A stretch of 64,000 nucleotides of DNA from Halorussus aquaticus (GTDB lineage Archaea > Halobacteriota > Halobacteria > Halobacteriales > Haladaptataceae): contig NZ_CP100403.1 of NCBI RefSeq assembly GCF_024218795.1, forward strand, positions 62,001 to 126,000, read 5' to 3'. Of this stretch, positions 36,452 to 44,807 are shown one piece after another. The position numbers and the translations under genes are program-made. The notes below the pieces were generated by a model. That model had not been told where the DNA came from. It saw nothing but the letters and a program-made list of their open reading frames with translations, and did no database searches. Numbering within the stretch: position 1 is the first letter of the stretch; each line of letters opens with the position of its first letter.

Positions 36452-37318
36452 ATGAATTCGCACTCCATACAGAGAGATTCGCATAGAGGTCAGCAAACCC
36501 TGTTAGCCTCCTTGATTGCGCAGTACTCCCAACTTCAGGCGATTCTCCGCCTCGAGCCCAGCGGGAAGTTTCTCAATCTACTGGAGGCGGATCCAACGAT
36601 TGAACACGTGATGGTGACACTCAGCGAAGCCGAGAGCGTTCTGAGAAATCACGGAGGATTCGATAACATCCTCCAGCCCCACCACAAACTCACAATCGTG
36701 GGCACGGAACCCGACCCAACAGTCACGGACAGAGGGCGATGGGCGGAAATAGACCTCTATGCCGAAATCACGCGTGAGGCGCGAATCATCCCGGACTGGT
36801 TATGGGTCTACCATCAGATGGAGCCAGAACATCAGTTAGAGAACGTGAGAAAGTACCTTGACCGATTCGAATGGCTCTACCAGACGGCCGAGGAGATGGG
36901 ACTATCCCACGAACTCATACCTTTGGCTAAAGGGCTTTCTCAACCCCATTTCAAGGAGGCTCGTGAGACCTTTGCCCGACTGGGTATCGATCGGTTCGCC
37001 ATGTACGGCGTCCAGACACCCAGCAACTACGAATTCCGAGATCGGATACATCAGGCGGCTACCGCCCTGAACCCTGAGGGAGTTTTGGTCATCGGTCGAG
37101 GGTCACCGAGACAGGTCGAAGTGCTGCCGGGGATTGTTGATGAGGCTGCTGGGTGGTACTGGAAGCAGGATTGCGGTCTGACGACGGACGGGTATTCACA
37201 ACAGAGGTTAGCCATGTGGATTTACGAAATCAAACGAGCGCTAGAGACGGAGCGCACCGACGAGCAGTCGCGAATTGGAGACTACCTTCCGGACTCTGGG
37301 GTGGTTATTAATGGGTGA
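36452..37318 (+). CDS. possible TIM-barrel protein of unknown function
   Basis: 288 residues. The alternating pattern includes LTIVGTEPDP, IPDWLWVYHQ, HFKEARETFARLGIDRFAMYG and GVLVIGRGSPRQVEVLPGIV, reminiscent of the tRNA-guanine-transglycosylase superfamily barrel. Catalytic aspartates and zinc cysteines of that family cannot be placed, so this is only a fold-level suggestion. It overlaps the next gene by eight bases (ATG at 37311, stop at 37316), so the two are translationally coupled. A TATA-like TTTATATACA lies at about 36391-36400. Confidence 0.5.
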   Translation: MNSHSIQRDSHRGQQTLLASLIAQYSQLQAILRLEPSGKFLNLLEADPTIEHVMVTLSEAESVLRNHGGFDNILQPHHKLTIVGTEPDPTVTDRGRWAEIDLYAEITREARIIPDWLWVYHQMEPEHQLENVRKYLDRFEWLYQTAEEMGLSHELIPLAKGLSQPHFKEARETFARLGIDRFAMYGVQTPSNYEFRDRIHQAATALNPEGVLVIGRGSPRQVEVLPGIVDEAAGWYWKQDCGLTTDGYSQQRLAMWIYEIKRALETERTDEQSRIGDYLPDSGVVING

Positions 37319-38471
37319 CGGGACGACAGACGACCTGTACATTGACCCCGAGGACGATGACAGTGGTAGTGCCTCCGGTGACGAAGCGCCAAACGTTGAT
37401 CCCGACCAGACAGGAGTTGACGAGTACACCAATGAATCGCCGTCAGAGGAAGCACCCTCCGAAGATTCTGGCCCCCAGCCAACGGAGACCACACCGTCCG
37501 GAACAGACGGTAATGGAAGCAGTGGAGGTGGAGGCGGAGGCGGCGGCATCATCGGAATCCCCGAGGGTGTGGAGGTAGGTGACGACTCCCCCGATGAGGC
37601 AGGAGAAGACCCCGATTCTTCAGAGCCCGAGAAGTCACAGGATCCCGAGACTCCGGACGAAGAACTGGAACAAGAGGAGTCGGAAGACGAGGATGATGAC
37701 GACGATGAAGAAGAACAAGAACCGAAGGTTGTGCAATACTCAGACCCGTGGGATAACGTGGGGTGGGGGCTGTATCCCATAATACTCAAAATCAAAGAGC
37801 GATACGGACACGAAGTCGATACCGACTATCACCTTGTCCCCGTCCGCGAATTCGTTGACCCCAAAGAGATGGCATCGAAGTGGGAAAGAGACCGTCTTCG
37901 CCACAAAATGCCTATAGATACCTCCGTGTGGGAGGAGAATCCGCCGGAATCAACCGAACTCGCAAATCGCGCTTACCTGGCAGCGATGCACCAAGGGCCA
38001 AACGCCGCCCAACGATACCTTCGACGGCTTCGGACGGCCACCATGGTCGAAGGGACAAACATCGAGGATAAGGAGATCCTTTTCGAATTAGCGGAGAACG
38101 CGGGGCTCGATATCAACCGATTAGAGGAAGCTTGGGACAAAGTAGAGCCTCGTCAGACTAAACGTGATCTCAATCCGCCCTTCACCAAATTCCACGTCGA
38201 CGGAGAGGAAGTCACTCAATCGGGCTATCTGCACTACGACGACATCGTAGATATTTTCGACCAATCAGGAATCGATAGTGAGGAGCCGCAACCCCTCTCC
38301 GGATTCGTTACCGAGCACGGCCCTGTTGCGACTCAAGAAGTCATGACGGTTTACGAGTGGCCGCAGGACCGAGCAGAGGAAGAACTCCAACAGCGGGACG
38401 ATATTGTGCCTGTTGAGATCGGAGTTGGAACATTTTGGACGCGACACAAACAGGCAAATGAGGGGATCTGA
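37311..38471 (+). CDS. DsbA-like thioredoxin-fold protein lacking the CxxC, with acidic arm
   Basis: 386 residues. Residues 1-145 are an Asp/Glu/Ser-rich arm with an eight-glycine run. From about 147 the haloarchaeal DsbA-family pattern is plain: YSDPWDNVGWGLYPIILKIK, HKMPIDTSVWEENPPEST, QGPNAAQRYLRRLRTATMVE and EILFELAENAGLDINRLEE. The redox motif is replaced: where the family has C-x-x-C after DP(Y/W), this protein has D-N-V-G. It therefore cannot catalyse thiol exchange and may be a binding or adaptor module. It is the second gene of a coupled operon with the 36452 protein. Confidence 0.72.
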   Translation: MGDGTTDDLYIDPEDDDSGSASGDEAPNVDPDQTGVDEYTNESPSEEAPSEDSGPQPTETTPSGTDGNGSSGGGGGGGGIIGIPEGVEVGDDSPDEAGEDPDSSEPEKSQDPETPDEELEQEESEDEDDDDDEEEQEPKVVQYSDPWDNVGWGLYPIILKIKERYGHEVDTDYHLVPVREFVDPKEMASKWERDRLRHKMPIDTSVWEENPPESTELANRAYLAAMHQGPNAAQRYLRRLRTATMVEGTNIEDKEILFELAENAGLDINRLEEAWDKVEPRQTKRDLNPPFTKFHVDGEEVTQSGYLHYDDIVDIFDQSGIDSEEPQPLSGFVTEHGPVATQEVMTVYEWPQDRAEEELQQRDDIVPVEIGVGTFWTRHKQANEGI

Positions 38472-38548
38472 GCCAACCCTGCTCGGTAATTTATCGAGTA
38501 CTAAAAACAACGTCGTCGGCTCCTGCCGGAAAGTGACTTAGTGAGCGA

Positions 38549-39439
38549 ATGAAACGAAGGACATTCCTTAAAGCGACGGCAGCTACTCCGATTGCAGCTT
38601 CAGGGGAGGTAACTGCCCTGAAAGAGAGGAGTACAGTAAACGATGTCGCCGACAGCTATTTCGACGCACTCCCGGAGACGAAAACCGAACGGAACGACAC
38701 CGTAATTCAATGTGCTAACGAACTGTGCTCCGCACGCAAGGCAATTTCTGGAGAGACCCTCAATGCAGTGGTCGATAGTGGCGAGTCTGTGTCTGACGTC
38801 GTCCGTCGTCTCCAGTTTGGAGTTCGCATCCTCAACGAGTACAACATCACCGACAAAATAGACGAGTCTATGATTGAATCGGGACGACGGGATCTTAGCA
38901 AATATACCCGCTATCTCCCTCTCATTGGGAGTTTCAACAACCTCTGCAATGCTGCGTGTGTCGTCGAAACTCCTGACCCAAACCCAGAAGCTATCAAGGG
39001 GTTCCTCTTCGCGTCAGCGGCGTTCGGTCTGGAGGTTGTCCTATGGACCATCGGTACCCCGTACAAGATGGCATGGAGAGGAACACGTTTCATCGCCAAT
39101 CGTACATTCCTCCGGTTCGCCCGACACGGATGCCGAGGGTGTATCGCTCTACTGATGAGCGAACTCCACTGGGCGATTCGAGGCTCAGTCTACGGTGAGG
39201 CTGTCACGGACAGCAACGTCGAGTTCGTATGGGATCAAATTCAGAACCTCAAGACCGACGCGGAGGAGTGGAACTACGACGTCAACTTGGATTTCACCTA
39301 CGAGGAGATACAGAACTTGATCGCCCCTGAAGGCGGTTCGGCTGTTGGGATGTTCCCGCAGGAAAAGGAGGGACTTATCGAACGATACATCCCTGATTTC
39401 GATTTGGAACTTCCAAACCTTTCCGAACTACTCCCCTAG
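38549..39439 (+). CDS. Tat-leader-like membrane protein
   Basis: 296 residues. It begins MKRRTFLKATAATPIAASG, a twin-arginine-like leader, and has a hydrophobic stretch at about 150-170 (FLFASAAFGLEVVLW). Several cysteines (CANELC; CNAAC; HGCRGC) could be structural. No family recognised. Same orientation as its neighbours with a 77-base gap, so it may belong to the same island. Confidence 0.55.
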   Translation: MKRRTFLKATAATPIAASGEVTALKERSTVNDVADSYFDALPETKTERNDTVIQCANELCSARKAISGETLNAVVDSGESVSDVVRRLQFGVRILNEYNITDKIDESMIESGRRDLSKYTRYLPLIGSFNNLCNAACVVETPDPNPEAIKGFLFASAAFGLEVVLWTIGTPYKMAWRGTRFIANRTFLRFARHGCRGCIALLMSELHWAIRGSVYGEAVTDSNVEFVWDQIQNLKTDAEEWNYDVNLDFTYEEIQNLIAPEGGSAVGMFPQEKEGLIERYIPDFDLELPNLSELLP

Positions 39440-39490
39440 ACGCACTAAAGTAGTCGAGAACTCAAAACCAAATGCAGCAAAGAGATCATT

Positions 39491-40363
39491 ATGGGTGAGG
39501 ATAGCGAAGATTCAGACACAGAGTCCGGGAAAGATCCAAATACCTCTATCTCTACAGGTTTTACTGTCGATATAGACGTTAGCAGCATTCTCGCGGCTCA
39601 GAAAGTGGCAGAGGAAGCGATCCAACCGGCAGCAGTCCAGTCGATGATAGAGACGCAGAAGACGGTAGAGCGGGCTGTCAAGCCGGCACTGATTCGGGAC
39701 GCAATTCAGATGCAGAAGACGATGGAGAATGCCATCCAGCCTGCACTGATCCGGGATATCGTCCAAATGCAGAAGATCGCGGAAAGTGTGGTTAATCCGG
39801 CGTTGGTTCAGTCAATCACCCAGACTCAGAAAATTGCTGAATCGGCTATTCAACCGGCGATGGTTCAGTCGATTGTCGAGATGCAGCAGGCACTCGACGC
39901 TATGTTGGTGCAACTCAACGCACCAAGCATCGCAGCCGATATATCGACGATTGCCGCGACAGTACACCAGAAGAGGTCTACACCGGGTGTAGGCCAATAC
40001 AAGTACCCAGCTTCGGACATCGATGAGATACGTCCGCCCGAATCGTACATTCACGACAAGCTGATTTGGGATGATGGGGACTGGTACCGACGTCGGACTC
40101 GAGAAATTTCGTACGATCTCGTCGACTACATCTTCTGGAAAGCGAAACAGACCGGAGAGCTGACCGACGCCTCTGATGAAGAGATGAGTTTCGGAGCCAC
40201 AGTAGCAACGTTCTTCATCACACTCGCACTGACTGGAGGAAATGTCATTGCCTCTGCAACGGTTGCGGGATTCACTGGTGGAGCAACATTTCAAGGGGGC
40301 AAGGCGGCTAAGAAGCGCAGTGAGCGCAAGAACCTCGAGGAGAAGTTCACCCATGACAAGTAG
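39491..40363 (+). CDS. protein with five 19-residue tandem repeats and a membrane segment
   Basis: 290 residues. From about residue 35 to 130 a 19-residue unit of the form QK.(A/M)E.A(I/V).PA(L/A/M)(I/V)(R/Q).(I/M)(V/I).(M/T) is repeated about five times (for example QKTMENAIQPALIRDIVQM and QKIAESVVNPALVQSITQT). These would be amphipathic helices broken by a conserved proline. A hydrophobic pair at about 240-270 (FFITLALTGGNVIAS) is followed by a basic tail. It resembles no family I know; a phage-tail-like or scaffold role is conceivable. Confidence 0.6.
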   Translation: MGEDSEDSDTESGKDPNTSISTGFTVDIDVSSILAAQKVAEEAIQPAAVQSMIETQKTVERAVKPALIRDAIQMQKTMENAIQPALIRDIVQMQKIAESVVNPALVQSITQTQKIAESAIQPAMVQSIVEMQQALDAMLVQLNAPSIAADISTIAATVHQKRSTPGVGQYKYPASDIDEIRPPESYIHDKLIWDDGDWYRRRTREISYDLVDYIFWKAKQTGELTDASDEEMSFGATVATFFITLALTGGNVIASATVAGFTGGATFQGGKAAKKRSERKNLEEKFTHDK

Positions 40364-40481
40364 AGCGTTCGCAGCATTTTGAATTCTGACAGTAGCAAGA
40401 GCCTCGAATCACAAAGTTGGAAGATCACCTATGTACGACTGAGCGGAAGGAATATACTTCGAGTAGGAAAAGGACAGTTGT

Positions 40482-41771
40482 GTGAGACCAAAGTGGGATA
40501 ATCTCTTCTGGTACCAGCGTGCCAGCGATGAGGGTAAAGAGCAGCTGGAGAACAACACCACGAAGGGCTTCCTGAAAGTCCTGCAAGAGTCTGATAATAG
40601 ACTCACGGACAGTTTTCTAAAGCAGTCCCTTGGTCTCGCTTTCGAGGACGCCAAATTCGAGTACGACACTCAGGTCGGTTTGAACGAGATTCCAACATCT
40701 GAACATTCCGTCCACCTTGCTGGACTCTCATTTGCCGGAGAGAACGTCGCTAGAGAATCAGATCCACGTTCTGGAGACGGAACAGTAGACGGCGTAGTCA
40801 CAGTTCATTCAGAGAACGTCCCAACGGCAATCGTTATTGAGGTCAAGACAGAACGGGACAGGCTGAGTCTCACTCAGATGGGGAAATATCGGGGAGAGCT
40901 TGGCCTCACCGATGACGAATTGTGTCACGGAATCAGTTGGTTGGACATCTATGAACTGCTAGAAAATTACCGAGAGAGAACAAAGAATGACATCGACCGA
41001 TTCCTACTCGAAGAATTCACCGACTACTTAGAACTAATGAGAATGGTACCATTCAGAGGTTTCGACCGCGATAAACTGAGCGGGTCTGGTGTGGGAGAGT
41101 ATCGGAAGACGATGCTTCGAGGAGTCGACCAGACTAACCCTGGAATCTTCTCTCAGGCGTTGTACGAGAGTAGAGGGAACTACGATCTGGGGAACTTCAC
41201 CGCGACCTCAAATCAACGAAGCAGAGAGGTACACCTTGTTGATTCAGAGGAATTGGAGAACGGGATATTCCAGCGACTTAGACATTTCTCGGCAGGGTTC
41301 TGGCACCCAGCAAAGTTCTCTGTCCAACTCTATATCCCGAACCGGATTGTCAGCAATATCGTGAGACGGGGATCCTCTGAACTTAAACCGGAATTCAAGC
41401 GTGTGATGTTGGACGCCCTGTCCGAACTGGACGGCATCGAACTCACACGTGAAGACAATCCGTTCTATTATCTCCGGTACCAGCGGAACATCCAGCAGGC
41501 CAACGACAGAGAACGGCAGACCACAACCTTCCACGCAGATTCGGTCATCTACATGCCAGGGGTCGACGAAGCGAGTATCACGGATAGGTTGGGAGTCATC
41601 GGTCGGGCTGTGAGGGAGACGACCGATGCCAACATAGGACACGAGAAGTCGTTCGTAATCGAGAAGCAGATTCCATATGGTTCAGACCTCATCGAGAAGA
41701 AAGAGTTGGTAGACTGGACGCTCGAGTACTTCCAAACTCTCCTGCCTGTGTACGAGTACTTCGCTGAGTGA
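40482..41771 (+). CDS. PD-(D/E)XK-like nuclease, candidate cargo effector
   Basis: 429 residues; GTG start. The segment DGTVDGVVTVHSENVPTAIV followed by IEVKTERDRLSLTQMGKYRG shows the D...E-V-K core with the downstream glutamine/tyrosine helix typical of the superfamily. The remaining sequence is not recognised. It is the last gene of the 35-42 kb island, oriented like the four genes before it. Confidence 0.6.
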   Translation: MRPKWDNLFWYQRASDEGKEQLENNTTKGFLKVLQESDNRLTDSFLKQSLGLAFEDAKFEYDTQVGLNEIPTSEHSVHLAGLSFAGENVARESDPRSGDGTVDGVVTVHSENVPTAIVIEVKTERDRLSLTQMGKYRGELGLTDDELCHGISWLDIYELLENYRERTKNDIDRFLLEEFTDYLELMRMVPFRGFDRDKLSGSGVGEYRKTMLRGVDQTNPGIFSQALYESRGNYDLGNFTATSNQRSREVHLVDSEELENGIFQRLRHFSAGFWHPAKFSVQLYIPNRIVSNIVRRGSSELKPEFKRVMLDALSELDGIELTREDNPFYYLRYQRNIQQANDRERQTTTFHADSVIYMPGVDEASITDRLGVIGRAVRETTDANIGHEKSFVIEKQIPYGSDLIEKKELVDWTLEYFQTLLPVYEYFAE

Positions 41772-41905
41772 TGCAAGCGGTCACCGATGGCGGCGTCGTA
41801 ATCGACGACGAATAACCGGCCACGGCATACCCCGCTGAGAGTATGTACAGACGCTGCAAAGGCTCCTTGAGTAGTCAATAGATATCTTCCATAATCACAT
41901 CCGCA

Positions 41906-41937
41906 GTTGTCTATCTCCCCCTGAGAGGGGTGCGGGG
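41906..41937 (+). promoter_or_regulatory. T-tract plus hairpin element (copy c)
   Basis: GTTGT, then a CCCC arm, TGAGAGGGGTGC loop and GGGG arm (41917-41937). It is 58 bases ahead of the TFB start. Confidence 0.65.
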
Positions 41938-41965
41938 TGCAGACGAGACGCCTCGCGAACTACCG

Positions 41966-42892
41966 ATGGCCACGAGAGAGATCTACGAAACCAGCTTCGA
42001 CGAAGACGTATCGAACGACAACACGGCGTGTCCCGAATGTGACAGCTAAGTGAGAACAAATACCGTCGAGACGGTCTGTGAGGACTGTGGGCTCGTCATC
42101 GACGAACAGAAAATCGACCATGGTCCGGAGTGGCGGTCGTTCGCTACCGATGAAGAGACTCTGAATCGAACAGGTGCACCACTCACCGTCGCACGTCATG
42201 ACCGAGGTCTGTCGACGAAAATCGGTCGCAGAACTGATTCAAACGGGAACGAACTCTCTGGGCAAAAGCGCCAGCGGCTAGCCCGAATGCGGCGTGAGCA
42301 GACTCGTGGTCGGTTCCAGTCGAAAGCCGAGCGAAACCTCGCACACGGCCTGGGTGAGGTCCGAAGAATCGCGAGCGTCCTCGAGCTCTCAGATTCGGTT
42401 CGTGACCAAGCGTGTCAACTGTTCCGGAGCGCTCAAAGCGAAGACCTGCTTCGAGGCCGATCAATCGAGGCGATCGCGGCAGCAAGCGTCTATGGGGTCT
42501 GTCGATGTAACGGCCACTCACGGTTACTCGACGACGTCGTCGATGCGGCACGCGTTGAACAATCGAGAGTTACGAACGCGTACAAGACGCTGAATACAGA
42601 ACTTGGACTGCCAGCCCAGCCTGTTCGCCCTAGCGAATTCATCCCCCGGCTTGCGTCAGAACTCGAGGTTCCAGTGTACATCCGACAGCGAGCTCGGAGG
42701 TTGGCTGAACAGTCTGAATCGACAGGAGTAGCGTCGGGTGTCAAACCATCGGGATTCGCAGCCGCCTGTCTCTACAAGGCGGGTCGCGAAGAGGGACGAT
42801 GGCTAACGCAGGCGGAAGTCGCTGAGGCGGCGAGCGTCACGTCAACGACCATCCGGTCGCATCGAGACACATTGAACGAATTGGCGGTCTGA
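41966..42892 (+). pseudogene. tfb: transcription factor B homologue interrupted by an in-frame stop
   Basis: Read as one frame, the product would be a TFB: zinc ribbon with CPEC (residues 22-25) and CEDC (about 39-42), then a B-finger-like NGNELSGQKRQRLARMRREQ, then two cyclin-like repeats (about 105-300; DLLRGRSIEAIAAASVYGVC and a second). TFB recruits RNA polymerase to TATA-bound TBP. A TAA at 42047-42049 splits the zinc ribbon after CPECDS, and a GTG follows immediately. A product from that GTG would lack half of the ribbon but keep the DNA-binding repeats. It is either a dead gene, a re-initiated truncated TFB, or a sequence error. Confidence 0.75.
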
Positions 42893-42986
42893 AGACGCTA
42901 TCTGCGAATCTTCTTCCGGCGGAGATTCGGAATTTGTGGCTGAGGTTTAAATACAGAAACGAAGGAAGGTGCTGCCAGACCACTCT

Positions 42987-43871
42987 ATGAACGGGCGACA
43001 ATCTGACTTTGAAGAACTGCGACCACTTGGTGAGGCGACCCACGTTCCCGACGACAAGCTTTCTGGGCGTGGTACTTCTGGGCGAATAGGACAGCGGAGA
43101 AGAGAAACGCTGGAATCGTATCCAAACCGAACGAGATCGACACAGAAGGAGTGTTCCTCTTGTGGCGCTTCCATTCCCACTACCCAAACGAAGTGCCGGT
43201 TCTGCCTCTCGAATCATCTTGATGGAACCAGCGACGAGAGGTCCACCCCAGATACGGAGTGGACACTCCTCCATGTCGTCCATCTACTCGTCGAGGCGTC
43301 GACGTTCTACGCCGCCATCGCGAAGGGTGCTGCTGCGGCCAGGCTCCTCACGAAGGCTAACAGGGATCCAGCGGTCGATGACTGCCAGCTGATCTACGAC
43401 CTTGATGCAGAGCCCGCCACGCAGCTGATCGAGCAGTGGTCCTCGCTTCCCGAAGCAGTTCGAGTCACCTCCGAAAGCGGCGAACAGCTTCTTGCAGTCG
43501 CTCGTGAACGGACGGGACAGACAGAGTCGAACCAGTCGCGGAGTGATGGGGCGCACACGACGTTCCTCTACGATGAGGGAGGCCGCAACGTTCGTGAGGA
43601 AGATCGGCTTACAGTCCTACTTGAGAGCGCCGAGAACGACGTCTGGTTGGTGCCAGCCATTGCACTCCAGCGCGCTATCATCGACGAGTACTCCGAGGGT
43701 CGGCAACCCAGCGTTCCCTCGAGAACACATCTTGAATGTCGCAAGTGCGGTCGAAAGACTGAGCATCAGTTCCAGGAGTTCGAGACTGTCCCTGATGCCG
43801 ATTGGTCTGGCCAGCCGATGTGGGAGTGCCAGGTTTGTCAGTCGCCTCGTCACGGACCAACCCCCGAGTAG
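42987..43871 (+). CDS. zinc-ribbon hypothetical protein
   Basis: 294 residues. An N-terminal MNGRQSDFEELRPLGEATHV segment is followed by a zinc ribbon (CSSCG, then CRFCLSNH at about 53-72). A central domain begins WTLLHVVHLLVEASTFYAAI and is shared with the protein at 46077. A C-terminal ribbon has CRKCG and CQVC. Recurrent in haloarchaeal mobile DNA; relatives are sometimes labelled biosurfactant protein, a name without evidence that I can see. Function unknown. Confidence 0.7.
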   Translation: MNGRQSDFEELRPLGEATHVPDDKLSGRGTSGRIGQRRRETLESYPNRTRSTQKECSSCGASIPTTQTKCRFCLSNHLDGTSDERSTPDTEWTLLHVVHLLVEASTFYAAIAKGAAAARLLTKANRDPAVDDCQLIYDLDAEPATQLIEQWSSLPEAVRVTSESGEQLLAVARERTGQTESNQSRSDGAHTTFLYDEGGRNVREEDRLTVLLESAENDVWLVPAIALQRAIIDEYSEGRQPSVPSRTHLECRKCGRKTEHQFQEFETVPDADWSGQPMWECQVCQSPRHGPTPE

Positions 43872-43892
43872 AATACTCAACAGAATAACGTC

Positions 43893-43933
43893 TTAACCAA
43901 CGTGGAATGGGTCTTCCCGAAGCTGTTGGTTAA
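43893..43933. promoter_or_regulatory. long-spaced inverted repeat (site 2)
   Basis: TTAACCAAC (43893-43901) and GTTGGTTAA (43925-43933), perfect arms, 23 bases apart. It lies 22 bases after the preceding stop and 137 bases before the next start. Confidence 0.7.
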
Positions 43934-43953
43934 TACAGGTGCAAGGCTTCGGC

Positions 43954-44037
43954 GGGAGACATCAGCGTCTCTCCCGTTTTTTCTGCGTCCCCAGAACGCA
44001 AAGCGTTCTGGTGTGCGAACGAGACGCAACGCGTCTC
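43954..44037 (+). promoter_or_regulatory. terminator-like stem with T6, then two hairpins (variant copy d)
   Basis: GGGAGA...TCTCCC (43954-43975) is followed by G and TTTTTT (43977-43982), a terminator-like shape for the preceding gene. Two perfect stems follow: a 9-bp arm pair with loop AAA (43991-44011) and GAGACGC/GCGTCTC with loop AAC (44021-44037). It holds the place of the hairpin element before the 44070 gene but lacks the GGGT loop. Confidence 0.5.
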
Positions 44038-44069
44038 GTTAACGCCAGAAGTCGGCGGAGGCGTACATC

Positions 44070-44258
44070 ATGGACCCACGAGACACACCTGGCTACCGGC
44101 TGCATCGCGCGCTCAGCAACCTCAACAGCATCGATACCGAGCAACTGGACTCGCCCGACCAAGAGCGAATCGAGAAAGCTACGATGCTTCTGGAACAGGT
44201 GGAACTGCTCACCCAGCCAGGTGCTTCGGCGGAAGCGAACGTCACGGTCGACTCCTGA
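44070..44258 (+). CDS. small helical protein
   Basis: 62 residues. Sequence YRLHRALSNLNSIDTEQLDS and QERIEKATMLLEQVELLTQ predicts two helices, possibly dimeric. No family. Supported by spacing from the upstream signals and by occurring in a run of similar small genes. Confidence 0.55.
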   Translation: MDPRDTPGYRLHRALSNLNSIDTEQLDSPDQERIEKATMLLEQVELLTQPGASAEANVTVDS

Positions 44259-44308
44259 GCGAGGATTTAGTCGCACACCACCGATCCAGCATCTCTCGCG
44301 GTCAGTTT

Positions 44309-44347
44309 GTTATCCCCAAAGGGGTGCGAGGGCAGGAAAACGCCCTC
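44309..44347 (+). promoter_or_regulatory. T-tract plus hairpin element (copy e)
   Basis: TTTGTTA, then CCCC AAA GGGG TGCGAGGG (44314-44332), and a second stem GAGGGC/GCCCTC (44328-44333 with 44342-44347). The ATG of the next gene is at 44359, 50 bases after the T-tract. Confidence 0.6.
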
Positions 44348-44358
44348 GAGTACGAACA

Positions 44359-44739
44359 ATGGCAACGCTCCAAGCAGCGACGACATCGACCGGCGCAGTC
44401 GTAAGGGATGCACAGGCAGTCCGCCAGCTCTGCGAAGCACATTGCTTCGGGACCCTGAATTGGGAGGTGGATGAAGAAGGAGAGCTCATCATCTGGGGAT
44501 ACGACGCCTTCGAGGTCTACGAAGCGCGTGAAGACGGCCTTCCTGACTACGAAGGTGGTCTTGTGACGCACGAGTTCCTCCGAACACTCGCCGGCTATCT
44601 CGAGCCTAACGAAGAACTCGACATCCAGACAGCCGGGTTCACGAAATGTCGGTTCCCAGTCCTCGCAAAGCGGTACGTCATCCGTGACGACGAAGTCCTC
44701 CATGCGGATCTCAGTTCCCTCGATCCGATCGACGTGTAG
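44359..44739 (+). CDS. hypothetical protein of the small-gene module
   Basis: 126 residues; begins MATLQAATTSTGAVVRDAQA and continues into an alpha/beta domain with IIWGYDAFEVYEA and a C-terminal CRFPVLAKRYVIRDDEVLHA. No recognised family, no membrane segment. It has its own hairpin element on both sides (copy e before, copy f after). Confidence 0.65.
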   Translation: MATLQAATTSTGAVVRDAQAVRQLCEAHCFGTLNWEVDEEGELIIWGYDAFEVYEAREDGLPDYEGGLVTHEFLRTLAGYLEPNEELDIQTAGFTKCRFPVLAKRYVIRDDEVLHADLSSLDPIDV

Positions 44740-44740
44740 C

Positions 44741-44768
44741 GTTGTTCTCCCCCAGGAGGGGTGCGGGG
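44741..44768 (+). promoter_or_regulatory. T-tract plus hairpin element (copy f)
   Basis: GTTGTTCT, CCCC arm, CAGGAGGGGTGC loop, GGGG arm (44749-44768), two bases after the previous stop and 40 before the DUF6735 start. A further small stem (GCCTC GTGA GGTG) precedes the start. Confidence 0.65.
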
Positions 44769-44807
44769 CGACACAGCACAAGCATCGCCTCGTGAGGTGA
44801 TTGAATC

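Noticed and set aside
37311..37740. Acidic polyglycine arm as a frameshift artefact
   Set aside because: The frame is continuous from a coupled start into the DsbA-like domain, and such Asp/Glu linkers are normal in haloarchaeal proteins.
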